Positions 47,899 to 60,200 of a stretch of 64,000 nucleotides of DNA are shown one piece after another; position 1 is the first letter of the stretch, and the number at the start of each line of letters is the position of its first letter. Both the position numbers and the translations under genes were made by a program. The DNA comes from Perilla frutescens. Its lineage: Eukaryota > Streptophyta > Magnoliopsida > Lamiales > Lamiaceae. The stretch lies in assembly GCA_026008535.1 (NCBI GenBank), contig BRKX01000002.1, forward strand, positions 74,979,380-75,043,379. Direction: 5' to 3'. Under the pieces are notes generated by a model that searched no databases, was not told the origin of the DNA, and worked only from the letters and a program-made list of their open reading frames with translations.

Positions 47899-48132
47899 AT
47901 GAAAATGGCAGCAGAAGTAGTGCAGCAGCTGATTAAGTTGTTCGGAGATGACGATGATGTAGTAGTCGATCATGAATGGGATGATGAGTCGTTGTCGTCG
48001 TCTTCCACCTCCATTAACAACAAACACAAGCACCACACAATTAGAAATCTGCAGGCGAAGCCCACCATCAAGAAACCTACGAAGTTTCGATCCATCCACA
48101 GTTTGTATATGTCCACGGACCCAATTTCTTGA
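47899..48132 (+). CDS. Small hypothetical plant protein
   Basis: A 77-residue frame. An N-terminal helix (MKMAAEVVQQLIKLFG) is followed by an acidic run (DDDDVVVDHEWDDE), a serine stretch, a His/Lys-rich patch and a basic C-terminus ending KKPTKFRSIHSLYMSTDPIS. A TATA box and a plausible leader precede it. From memory, short plant proteins ending in a KFRS...Y..T.PI motif exist as uncharacterised stress-responsive genes, but I cannot assign a family with confidence. No signal peptide. Could be a chance frame, though the promoter and composition argue for a gene. Confidence 0.55.
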   Translation: MKMAAEVVQQLIKLFGDDDDVVVDHEWDDESLSSSSTSINNKHKHHTIRNLQAKPTIKKPTKFRSIHSLYMSTDPIS

Positions 48133-48467
48133 TATTTTTTTTTAAATTTCTATATTACTCATAGATCATATCCAAGGATGGAGTTAAAGCCGAGTTAATT
48201 AGGATCGATATGATCCTTTAATCTGTTCCGCAGTCCGTGTTTGGAAATTATTTTTGGATTAATATTGATATTTAATTGTACATTTATGAGATGAGATCAT
48301 GAGATTAGATTTATTTTCTATTATTCCAAACTTCTAAAAAGTTGAAATGAGACACCAATTGGTATTGATGTATATTGTGGATTAGAGGATCGCAATTCGA
48401 TCAAGTCATGGTTAATGTAGCTCTACAATAGATAACATTTTGTCATAGCTGATATATATATATATAT

Positions 48468-49256
48468 ATATGAGTTCCGTTCACCTACCCACCGTGGTCA
48501 CGAATTAACGTACTCACAGTTGATGTGGTAATGCCACGTGAGTAAAGAAATCAATTTCTTGAGCCACTATATTTGGCAGTGATCTAATTTCCTTTTTTTT
48601 TAAATCTCTCACTTCATAAATTATCACTTAAACCTTCATTTCCTTAAATTAACAAAATTTACTTTAATAATTGTTATTAAATTATTACTAATTAAATTAC
48701 GTCTACATCAACTTCCAATTTTTTTCAATACCATTACGTTAAAGTTAAAATAAAAATTAAATTAAATTAAACGTTATTCTTTTGAATTCCTTTAGTTAAT
48801 TTGGATAAAAATTTATTTAAAATTCTCAATGTTATTATCTACGATTCTTTACAAGTTTTATAAATAATTATAGATATATAAACATTTATTCGAAATATGT
48901 TATGCCAACTAAAACTAAAGCATTTGTACGTATTATTAATTAAATTTTATGGAATGATAGATGACAGGATAACTTTGAAAGATAATGGAGCTTGGATTAT
49001 GTTGTTTGGGACGTATTTCATCAATAATTTAATTACAATTTCAAAGTATAATTTATTTAATTTCTTTAAAAATAAATTACTCAAACAATGAATATTAAAA
49101 ATAATTTAAATGGAGTAAGATTTAGGAATGGAGAAATTAAATCACTACTAAATATAGTGGCTCAGGAAATTGATTTCTTGTTCATGTGGCATTGCCACAT
49201 CAACCGCGAGCATGTTAGCTCGTGCCCACTGTGGGTAGTTGAGCGGAACGATCATA
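48468..49256. mobile_element. Element with more than 100 bp terminal inverted repeats
   Basis: The left arm (GTTCCGTTCACCTACCCACC, GTTGATGTGGTAATGCCACG, GAAATCAATTTCTTGAGCCA, CTATATTT) is mirrored by the right arm (AAATATAGTGGCTCAGGAAA, GTGGCATTGCCACATCAACC, GTGGGTAGTTGAGCGGAAC). The interior is AT-rich and has no transposase. A (TA)n run abuts the left end (48452-48471), so the target site may be TA-rich. Superfamily not assigned. Confidence 0.75.
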
Positions 49257-49483
49257 TATGTGTGTGTGTTCTCTCTCTCTCTCGCTTATAATGTTAGGTT
49301 CAAGTGAGAACTAATTTCCATGTGAAAAATAAGAATTAATCACAATGGTGTATTTTAAGTTGATTGATCAACGGTTCATATTTAGTAGGAAAAATAACAA
49401 ATATGATATACAAAATCAACAATACATGATAGGGGCATATTAGCCGCAAAACAAAACAAACTAAGCAACAAATGTAATATATA

Positions 49484-49793
49484 CTATCTCCGTTTCAAAA
49501 TGTTTGTTGTTTTAGTTTTTTTTTTCAAAATGTTTGTTGTTTTATATAATTTGACATCCTCTCTCCCAATTTTAACCCTCTCAAATCCTACAAGATTTCT
49601 TGATTCTAACTTACCTATAATATATGAAGAGAGAAAAATATATGGAGAGAGAAAATATTGTTATTTTTTAGGAAAATATAGATGAATTAGATTTTATGAC
49701 ATATATGAGGGATGTGTATATTTGTCCACAAAATTAATTCTTAATTCCAGATAAAAAAAAAACAAAACAACAAACATTTTGAAACAGATGTAG
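49484..49793. mobile_element. Stowaway-like MITE
   Basis: The ends CTATCTCCGTTTCAAAATG and the complement of CATTTTGAAACAGATGTAG are flanked by TA (49482-49483 and 49794-49795). The left arm contains a second copy of TTTCAAAATGTTTGTTGTTT. About 310 bp, no coding capacity. Confidence 0.72.
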
Positions 49794-50270
49794 TATACAC
49801 ACACACACACATAATCAATAACAAATATAGTAAATATACGAGAGATCCGAGAGATCCAAGGTTGGATGCTCGTGAAATTCCCATCCCAAGTACAATAAGA
49901 TAAATAATAAAATTATTACAATCTAAATAAGCTAAAAAAAGTATAAAGCAAAATAATCTCAAACTACATTCATGACATTAATTAAATTTAGATATTAACT
50001 TAGGTTTATTAGGATTATCTTCAGGGTGATTAGAGTGTGAATATCCCGTGACTGAAAAAAGCCATGATTAATTAATTAATCATCTTGTTACAAATAGATG
50101 TACTATACCAAATGTTAATTAAATTAAATGTTTATTTGATTCACAAGATTTTATCATTACGGTTCGTGCATGAGATATATGGCAGCTAGCTATTTAGTTC
50201 ATTATCTAGCTATACATCAGTACTACATTTTATGCTCTCTATATGCACGTGTCCCCACATCTGAACGTTT

Positions 50271-50272
<2 letters not shown>

Positions 50273-50306
<34 letters not shown>
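50273..50306. repeat. (GA)n microsatellite
   Basis: A pure GA run of about 34 bp. The surrounding 49796-50570 is AT-rich intergenic DNA downstream of the LCV gene with no gene that I can support. Confidence 0.9.
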
Positions 50307-50309
<3 letters not shown>

Positions 50310-50570
50310 GATGATCAACATAAGAGTATTAATCTTCACAATGACACTCAATTTCAAGATGTTTAAAGGTTTTCAATTCAAGTGTGGTGTAAACTCTACA
50401 TAATATCTGCTACACATTTCCAGTATCACTCGATTACAAAATCACAATACAACACAAGGTTTTTTACCCCTACTTTGTACTGTCTAGCCTCAATCAGCTT
50501 TCACCTCCAAATGACTTGTAATCACCACTGTGATATAGTGGTAAAACCATGAGAACAAACAGCCGTGTGG

Positions 50571-53500
50571 CTACATCAGTCTGCCGAGGGGAATTCTTTC
50601 TCCTGGCCGCGCAACTCTCTCAATCGGGGTGATAGGAGTGATCCTTTGTGGCATAGTCATGCCTCCGGAAACAATAATTTCTGCAATTTCATCTAAAATG
50701 TTACGAAAGATAGAAGGGAACTTCTGAGGCACCTAGTAACAGCAGATCATGCACGTTCAAGTTGAAGCACGGAAATTCCTCAATTGATGGGAATTATCTA
50801 TAAGCAGTAAATGAAAAGTTTTGCCTATGCAACGCATCAAACAGTAAATGAGAAGCTTTAAACCTGATTATGGTATCATACCTATCCCTTCACGAATAGA
50901 CAGATTGGGCCTTATAATATCATTGGAGCTAACCAAGAATATATCACCAATATACAAGTGGTTTGTTGGGACAAAAACACTGCATAATTCTTCATCTCCG
51001 TCATCTCTCTGTAGTAGAACACAAAATTCATACAATAGATTACTATCTGCGAATGGAACAGAGATGCATTTGAAAAAAACCTCAGTTTTAATTTCTTCTG
51101 AACACTATTTACTTCTTGCTGAGAGAACAAATATGATCAAGTTTAAGTTCATGTTCATAATCTGAAAACGGGGTTATTTATTGAAATTAATCTGTTTGAT
51201 GTTATCTACATACATTGATGATGAGACCATTGTAATACCTGCAGGACAACTGTGGAAGTGATAAAGCCAAATGCATATTCACCCACACGTGGATGACGTA
51301 TGATTGCTACTTCCTTAAATGCAGTAGTGTTTTGGTCTGCAATGAATATGAAGTATAAAAACTCAAACAGCAACAATGAAATATAAATGGTAGGAGACAG
51401 CTAGCAATAATAATAAAGCCCATCTGTAGGCGGGGAAATCTCCAGTTTGTCTGTGGAATAGCAGATGGAAAGATTTGCAGATTGAATCACCTAAACTCAT
51501 AAAATGTATGCAAATCAGGCAAGTAATTCTATTCTTTACCAGGAGAAATTGCAGAACTAATTTGCTTGGAAGCTGAGTAAAGGTGTCTAACAAATGGCAT
51601 TCGCTTTATAAACCATTCTCCAATCCAGAAAACTGTAGCACCCAACCACGATGAAACAAATACACCAACAAGGAATACAAAAAGTAATGATGTGACAAAT
51701 CCAAGTCCTGCACACAAAACAATGAATCAAGAAGCATATCAAAGAATTCCAAGAAAACGATGTGACAATTCAAAACCAAAGGGATGAAATAGGAATAAAA
51801 ACACTGGTAATAAGGGATATTACAAAAACATATTGATGTTAAATTTATCTCAAATACCATATTGAATAGAGAATCAAAAAGAGATTCCTGAACAGATACA
51901 GTACATAAAGCATAATTCAACACTCTGACAATTTCTCAGTTGCTTGAATTAAATAGCTGAAAGAAGATACTAAGTGGACCATATTGGCACGAGAGAAAGT
52001 GATGCCTAGTTGTACTTTCTTTATAGGAAGGTCATATAGAGCATCTTATCTAATTCAATGAGGTTACAAAATGTTGGCATTCTCGACTGGCTCGATCATG
52101 AAATACAAAAAGTTTAAAATGCAGGATATGAATGGAAATTTACAAGTTGAATGCATAAAAGAGTACACATACCAAATATGTCAATACCCAGCTGATCATA
52201 TAGAGGACTGAAGAAACCATCAACAAATTGAACGAACCACCAAGTCACAAAAAATGTTACAGCAACTGGAAATAGAACTACACTGCAAATACAAATTTTC
52301 ACAGTGTTATACTAAACCTGACAAATTGTGAGAAAAATTTCATTTCTATAGCAAGATGTAAGGTAAATAAGTACCATCCAGTCATGAACTTTTTTGAAAC
52401 CCAACTTTGAAGAAAAAAACAGCAAGCCTGGACAGCAGAAATAGCAGACCTTTAGACATCAAATGAAAAAATAATAATTCTGCAGAAGAACACTTATAGT
52501 AAATTACTGTGCGCAAAATTTGGAACAATAATTTAGAGCTTGATATTAAAATAGACGTGGTATAACTAATTACTCGAAGGACATTTCCATTAATTCGAAC
52601 CCTGTCTGACCCTTTTACTATGGAAGCTTCCTACACTTCCTCATATAAAACCTATCAATCAGTGAATCAACCACGAGAATGTTGATCAAGAAGCAGCATT
52701 GATCAGGGATATTACAAATCCCCTGCTTGTTTTCAGAGGATTTGATTCTGGAATCAGATGAATTCAAGGATCGTTGTGACAGTGGCATTCTATCCATGCT
52801 CATGAAAAAGGTAACTGATGACACCTTCAGGATTTGAATTTTTTTCTTGACATCCAACACGGCTCACATGACTAGAACACGCCAATTGATTATCTCCCGA
52901 TAAAGGTAACATAATATACTCAATAATCCCTATATCCAACACCCAGCTTCTCGATCAACTAATCTAGAACCTACATTCCACTAAAAGGAAGATCTAGGAG
53001 AAGCTGTGACAGAAAAGACAACTGAGCGAGTCAAAAGACCATTCTACCATGAAAATTGCTTAAAATATGCAGACTATAACAAGGGGTAAAGCATGTTCTC
53101 TATTCCTTATAAAAATTGTTATTCTTATCAGCTTATTCATTCATTCACTGTAACTTTTCCAAGATGTCTGGAAGTTCATTATTCATGCTAGAACTTTAGT
53201 GCGCAACTGCACATATGGACCAAATGTATAGGAATGGTTTTAAAATTTACAGTTCTTCTCAACTTCGTAAAGGCAAAAAGGAAATCTGGTTTACTTCATC
53301 ACAGACCCGCCACTTTTATGATAGTTATTTGGTGCAACAGCTAAGACTAGATCACAGCTACTCATGTGGATATGTAATAAAAATTTTGCTGGAGACAATG
53401 GTATTGCAGAACGATAATCTTCTTGTTTATGAATTACAGGTAATTTTGGTAAGGCCCTTTGATGCATGATGGAGAAAATAAACTTTTAGGCACATGGATC

Positions 53501-54144
53501 TTTTTTAATTTGCAAATTCAAAATATTGTTCTCTTTCCAGCTTTAAAAATTAGATGAGGACTATGATGGGCCAAATCAGCTGCCAAGAAACATATAAAAT
53601 TCTTTGAATCGAAACAAAAATATATCAACAAGATGATCATTAGAATGTCGAGCTGACAAATTCAAGGCAAAAAGAGGAATTGCACTTGGACCTTGAACGT
53701 TATTATATATCCATTCCCACCTGTAATTAATTGATTCGAATTCTTTTTAAAGAAAATGATCAAGATTATCACATTTCAGTTTGAGTTTAACCGACACATC
53801 AATTTTGACTTCTTTTAGAATTATTACAAGTTCACGACCTGCCATGCTCAATTATCAAATTCTTATTCAAATCAACCTAAATGTGCAAGATACCCAGCTG
53901 AAATGCTACTACAGTAATCGCAGCATCACAAATCGAATCCCAGTTCACATTCCAATAAATACATACACATTTCTATAAATAGTAAGTAAATGAGCTAAAC
54001 ACACACAAATCCACTAACCCTACGAGTGGAAGAATCGGGAGAAGTTGAAGGAGATTTTGATGGATCTTCCAGATCTCGCCCCTCTTCATCTTCGCGAACA
54101 CTTTGACTCAGTGGCACCGACGTGGCGTCCTTCTCCTCCGCCAT
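50571..54144 (-). CDS. LIKE COV (LCV) membrane protein, DUF502 family
   Basis: Exons on the minus strand: 54144-54019, 52427-52375, 52282-52173, 51707-51540, 51336-51239, 51008-50882 and 50680-50571. All are GT-AG and in phase, 792 bp giving 263 residues. The N-terminus is MAEEKDATSVPLSQSV with a Ser/Pro/Asp-rich cytosolic stretch (1-42). The family blocks SWVSKKFMTGCVVLFPVAVT (from about 50), WWFVQFVDGFFSPLYDQLGI, SSWLGATVFWIGEWFIKRMP, KEVAIIRHPRVGEYAFGFIT and YVPTNHLYIGDIFLVSSNDI follow in order, and the protein ends ERIPLGRLM. Two hydrophobic regions (about 60-80 and 98-120) are membrane segments. COV1 and LCV proteins of Arabidopsis are endomembrane (trans-Golgi) proteins. Loss of COV1 alters vascular patterning in the stem and affects vacuolar trafficking. 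The N-terminus resembles LCV rather than COV1. Introns 1 and 2 (about 1.6 and 0.09 kb) hold nothing I can identify. Confidence 0.95.
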
Positions 54145-54492
54145 TGTTGCGGAAAATAGTAATAATTCTCCGATTTCGCAGTGCTCTTTCGATCGGGAAA
54201 TTAGGGGTTTCGGTTGTAGCGACGAGAAAATTGGGAAATTTGATGGATCAGAAAAAAATCAAGAAAAAGAGTTGTGTGGAGTGCTGGTTAAGGTACTACT
54301 AGTGAAGCGGGAGGTACTCACGAAATTGAAATTAAATGTCGTGGTCAACTCCATTATTGGAATTATTTATTATATTTAATCATTGTGGATTGAGAAAAAA
54401 GAAAATTATATTTCTTGAACTCTAAGTTAAAAGAGTATAAATGACTAAACATGTTTTCTGAATTTTTTAGGGAAAACATGGTTTCTTGCACA

Positions 54493-54788
54493 CTCAATTT
54501 TTTAATTTTTGTCAATTTTTTTTATTTTAATTTCTTATATTTTAGTTTAATTTTACACTTATATTTAGGATTCATCCTGCCCAATTAGAGTTTTATATAT
54601 ATATTTTTTAGTATTTAATTTTTTAAATAATTAATTAATAACTAAAAATTTAAAATTAAATAATAAAAAATTACAATGCATTCCAATTGGGTTTGATGAA
54701 TTCTAAATAATAGGTGTAAAATTAAATTAAAGTATAAGAAATTGAAATCAAGGAAAAAATTTTAAAAAAAATCGAGTATGCAATAGAG
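54493..54788. repeat. AT-rich inverted-repeat element (MITE candidate)
   Basis: The left arm (TTGCACACTCAATTTTTTAA, TTTAGTTTAATTTTACACTT, GGATTCATCCTGCCCAATTAG) is mirrored by the right arm (CCAATTGGGTTTGATGAATTC, GTGTAAAATTAAATTAAAGT, AAAATCGAGTATGCAA). About 100 bp arms, no coding capacity, target duplication not found. It lies 350 bp upstream of the LCV start codon. Confidence 0.6.
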
Positions 54789-56990
54789 AATGCACCATCA
54801 AATATGCAATAGAAGATTGCTTAAATGTGTATTTGGGTTCTAGCTCACTCAAAATATCATGAATGGAGTACTTTTTCTATTCCATTCATGTATTTTATAT
54901 ATATATATATATATAGGCTAATTTTTAGATATATTTAGTTCATTTACTGATATACTTTTATTCATTATGTTTATATTAAATATTAATTTATTGTGAAATA
55001 AAATAAATATGAATATATTCAGAAATGTATTTAATTATTTTTCAATAATTTTTGTAATTATTTGAATGGAATGGAAGTAGTATTACAACCATTAAATAAA
55101 AATACAAATTTGCCCTCACATGATTGAGATTCAACCACGTGACCCTAAACCTATGTTATTTAATAATTGTTAGGTGAACTTAAATAGTGCTGGCTAAAGC
55201 TGTTAAAACTTAAAACGGACCAGCCAGCTAGGACAATTTGGTATGTATTAGGTGAGTCATAATATATATATATATATTTGATTTGATTTTCCAATATAAT
55301 TAATAAAATTATTGAAAAAATAATTAAATAAGTAAATTTATTAATATGTTCATATTTATTTTCTTTGATAAAAAAATTAATGTTTAATGTAAATGTATTG
55401 AGCACGTGTAAATTGGTAATAGATAAATATAGAAATCAACCTATACATTGAAACATACAAAAAATAAAAACAATCATATATGAATGGGACAAAGAGAGTA
55501 TTATATATATATATATTAACAAAAAATATATATATTATAATATATTTATACTTTAGCATTATTAATAAATTCGCCCCCCTCTCTCTCTCACGAGGATAAT
55601 CCGTAGTTACACTCGTTAGTTAAACTTTCCGACCTCTCAGTTAAAAATAATTTTCCAACCTGCACGAAAAGAATTCGAAAAATATAATTTTGATCTATTG
55701 TTTAGAAATTTAAAAATCAACTTTCGACCGGATTTAATTATAATAGGAATCATGTTCACAAAATATAAAAACACGTCTAAATAAAACAATCCATACACGA
55801 AACACATTTTATTTGACATCTAGGATCTATTACAATTATTATAGATTCAAAACACCTGAATAAAGTGATCTGCTACCTATAAAAAAACAGTGACAAATTA
55901 TTAAATTCTGAAATCTTTGAACGTAACAGGATTGAAAATATATTTTTGAACCTCCCTAATAAACCTTGAAAAACAGTCTATGAACTTAACACTGTGAGTT
56001 CATAAAATATTTTTTCTGATCATAAAGACTTTCAAAAGCTGTTATTTCAGTCCGTGTTATTCGACCTAGTTGTGATGAATACTACTCTAAAATTAGAAAA
56101 AATACATGACAAATCACTAACATTGTCTGTTTCTTCACCTTTTTCGTATTCTGTGGTTGATTTCTACCAAAAATCTCAACTAAATGAATTTATGTAACCA
56201 CCTTTGAGAATGATTAGGGTTTGAAGGGGACGATAGAGTAAGAAAAACAGCTTCTGTTGTAGTGTATTTGATCTTAAGTTTTGAAGTAGGTGTATTTTTT
56301 TCATAATTATTTTTTAAATTTATAGTTATTAATTTATTATATTATTTATTAAGGGCATTTAAGTAAAATTATAAATAATTAATTTTCAATTAATTTAGTA
56401 GTGTGTTTAGGAATTCTCGTAATAACCATTCAATCATTGTTTAAGATACTAGTTAAAACATCAAAAAAATCCATACAAGAAGGAAGCATTCATAAATGGG
56501 AAAATACGAAATACACGATCACTTCAAACTCGCGGCAAAACCAACAAAAAAGTAGCTTTTCTTTTAAAATCATCTCCTTTTCATGAACTTATCTTCCACA
56601 AGAAGCTATAAAATTTTGAAATTCAAAATTCAAACCACCTCCAAATCCTACTAATTAATTACACCACCCCAAACTTAATACTAATAAAAAACAAGAAAAT
56701 TGTCCAACAAGTTTAGATATAAAATACTCTTTTTAGATGCTAGCATCACATCGTAATACGAATTCCACAAGAGTAAATTTTATCTTTATAAAGTATAAAA
56801 TATTAACACATTAATGAACGAAAACACGTGACTATATATATATAATTTGACTAAAACGAGCATCACAGAATTATTAGAGCAAAAAGATTGTTATTAATTA
56901 TTATCGGTATAAAAGCCAACAAATTGATTAAATAGATGGACCACATGCCGCTTTCTCCACCGCTCCATATTCCCCGCCACCACCAATCTT
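54789..56990. other. AT-rich intergenic region
   Basis: About 2.2 kb with TA-rich runs (54898-54915, 55262-55278, 55502-55516) and short low-complexity tracts. No gene or intact mobile element seen. The open frames here are short, AT-driven and without domain content. Confidence 0.5.
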
Positions 56991-56999
56991 CTTGAATTG

Positions 57000-57008
57000 G
57001 GCGGGAAA
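57000..57008 (-). promoter_or_regulatory. E2F-binding site of the ribonucleotide reductase gene
   Basis: GGCGGGAAA, the complement of TTTCCCGCC, matches the E2F consensus TTTSGCGCS/TTTCCCGCC. It lies 212 bp upstream of the start codon and about 110 bp upstream of a TATA box. Ribonucleotide reductase genes are classic E2F targets expressed in S phase, so position and consensus fit. Confidence 0.75.
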
Positions 57009-57114
57009 AACTTCAAAACTAGCCAAACTCACAGAATTAGAGGGAAATCCCTGAAACCCTAAAGTTATTCAAACAGATATTTAATACCCTTTTTTGTTTG
57101 TCCACGTGAGTGGC

Positions 57115-57122
57115 TATATATA
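57115..57122 (+). promoter_or_regulatory. TATA box of the ribonucleotide reductase gene
   Basis: GGCTATATATACAACG, about 100 bp before the ATG. A CACGTG (G-box core) sits just upstream at 57103-57108. Confidence 0.65.
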
Positions 57123-57219
57123 CAACGCGGAGAGCCCATTTGCTGTTTGTCAGTGGATAACTCACCAACTGTTTGTGAAAAGTCCTCAGTGATTGGAATC
57201 TTGAATTTTGTTGGGGAAA

Positions 57220-60200
57220 ATGTATGTGGTGAAGAGGGACGGGAGGCAGGAGACGGTGCACTTTGACAAGATCACTGCGAGGCTGAAAAAGCTGAGTTAT
57301 GGGCTCAGCAGCGAGCACTGTGACCCGGTTTTGGTGTCCCAGAAGGTGTGCGCCGGCGTCTACAAAGGCGTCACCACCAGCCAGCTTGATGAGTTGGCGG
57401 CGGAGACTGCAGCCGCGATGACGGCCAACCACCCTGATTATGCTTGTGTGAGTTCAATTGTTGATCTCTCTCTATTGTTAGTCTTTTTTTTTATCTGTTC
57501 TGTTGTAGGATCTCTTTAATTCATGTCTGATTTATGGGATTTGATCGTGTATCAGTATTATGGTTTGCTGATCTTACTTTGCTGCTGTTATGCTAATTAT
57601 TTTGGAATAATGATTTTTGGCCACTTTTTTTTGAATGTTTTAACTGATTGCGTTTGCAATTTTTATTATCGCCTTCTCTTTTATGATCAAATATGCAACT
57701 CGAAGTTTTACGAATATTTTTGGTTTAGCCATGTGGAAAACATTTTCTTTTTTACGCCAATTTTGGTATGTAAGTTCTGTTTGTAGTATTTTCAAAATCT
57801 TGGAAATGATATGAATTGTTCATTGTTGTGCAATATGCAGTTGGCTGCAAGGATTGCTGTTTCAAATCTTCACAAGAACACTAAGAAATCTTTTTCTGAA
57901 ACGTAAGTGAATTACACTGCTAGAAATAGATCTTCACATAAATGATGAGTTGTTAATATTTTGCATAATTATGGCAGGATCAAAGACATGTACACTCATG
58001 TCAGTGAGAGGTCAGGGCAAAAGGCCCCTTTGATCGCAGATGATGTCTATGAGATAATAATGAAGGTATTTGTTCTTCTAGCATTGTTATTTTAAACTTC
58101 CATGATATTTTATTAATCACGTGTAAACATTTATTGGTGCAACCAAAAGGCAATTAAACAATGCAGTATAAACTGGCTGCCACTTTCTGTGATGGGTAGA
58201 TGACATCAATTCCATTTGCAATTTTGCTAAGTGAAGATATACAACTCTGTCAATTTAATTATTGCTTATTGTTAAGGTGTCAGTATTGTCTTATATTGCA
58301 ACTCAGCATGTTTGATCGATTAATGCTGTATTATTTTCCTTTCTGGCAGAACTCTGCTTGTCTTGACAGTGAGATCATATATGACAGAGACTTTGACTAT
58401 GATTACTTTGGTTTCAAAACGCTTGAAAGGTCTTACCTGTTAAAGGTCCAAGGCAAGGTCGTTGAAAGGCCACAACACATGTTAATGAGGGTTGCTGTTG
58501 GCATCCACAAGGATGATATTGATTCAGTTATAAAAACATATCATCTTTTGTCCCAGCGGTGGTTCACTCATGCTTCTCCTACCCTTTTTAATGCTGGAAC
58601 ACCAAGGCCACAGGTACAATAACTGATAAAGATACTGAGTGATTTATCATTTTGTAGTTCATGGGTTCCTTTCCTCTTTTTCCCCCAAAATACTTTGGTT
58701 ACATGGAAAGTTATGTTTTTTCTAATAAATATTTAATTTTATCCATCAATTACAGTTGAGCAGCTGTTTCTTGATATGCATGAAGGATGATAGTATTGAG
58801 GGCATATATGATACACTTAAGGAATGTGCTGTTATTAGTAAATCAGCTGGAGGAATTGGTGTGTCTATCCACAATATCCGTGCTACCGGAAGTTACATAC
58901 GTGGAACAAATGGACAATCCAATGGCATTGTCCCAATGCTTCGAGTTTTCAACGACACTGCTCGATATGTGGATCAGGGTGGTGGCAAGAGGAAAGGTTT
59001 GCACAATTCTTCTTTTGTTCTGTATCTTGCATTTGTATCACATTTTGATTTTTGTCTTTCTATGATGAGGATAGGTGCTTTTGCTGTGTATTTGGAGCCA
59101 TGGCATGCTGATATCTTTGATTTTCTTGATTTGAGGAAAAACCACGGAAAGGTACGATTTGGGGCTATGTGGTGGAAATTCATTGTTTTTTTTTTCTCTA
59201 ATTAGTTCTATGGTTAGCATTAAGATGTCAGGTTTTTAATTTTGTTTTTATGTTTCAATTTCATGTCAATTTTTTTTCTTTCATGTGTTTGGCATGTTTT
59301 TATAGATTCTTCCTTTTCCTTTTTTAGGAGGAGCACCGTGCAAGAGATTTGTTTTACGCACTTTGGGTACCTGATCTATTTATGCATAGAGTTCAACTTA
59401 ATGGACAATGGTCATTGTTTTGTCCAAATGAGGCTCCTGGATTAGCTGATTGTTGGGGTGAAGAATTTGAAGCTTTGTATACTAAATATGAGAGAGAGGT
59501 AAATAACTTATATGGCCTATATGATGTTACTATATATATATATATTCAAATGGATGGTGATTTTGGAAAGTTTTTTTTTTTGGACTCAGGGAAAGGCCAA
59601 GAAAGTTGTCCAAGCACAGGCTATCTGGTTTGAAATCTTGAAATCCCAGGTTGAAACTGGAACTCCTTATATGCTCTATAAGGTAGTGTAGACAACTTTC
59701 ATTATTCATAATTTATTTATATGCTTCTTTTGACCATGAGGTCGTCTGATTCTTCACCTTTTCTTAATTCCAGGACACTTGTAATAGAAAAAGCAACCAG
59801 CAGAACTTGGGCACCATAAAATCCTCTAACTTGTGTACTGAGATAATTGAGTACACGAGTCCTACAGAAACTGCAGTCTGCAATCTTGCATCAATCGCTT
59901 TACCCCGATATGTTAGAGAGAAGGTTATTGTTGACATATATGGATGAATAGTTTTCTTGCATGTACTTGCTTCCCTTCTTAATTCATTTCTCTTATCTCT
60001 TTAAGGGTGTGCCTATGGAGTCTCAACCAACAAAGCTTGTTGGCAGCATAGGGTCTAAAAACCGATATTTTGACTTTGACAAACTGGCTGAGGTGTGTTT
60101 TAGTTTAGTTTGTTGGTTGCCTGATCAGTTTATATTGTCCTGATATACACATATTTGTGATTTTTTTGAGATCCTTACTTATTACTTTGTTTCTGCAGGT

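Noticed and set aside
50848..51165. Plus-strand open frame of 105 codons
   Set aside because: Antisense to the sixth LCV exon (50882-51008) and its intron; no independent support.
54019..54379. Plus-strand open frames of 85 codons over the first LCV exon
   Set aside because: Antisense shadows of the MAEEKDATSVPLSQ exon, which splices in phase to the rest of the LCV gene.
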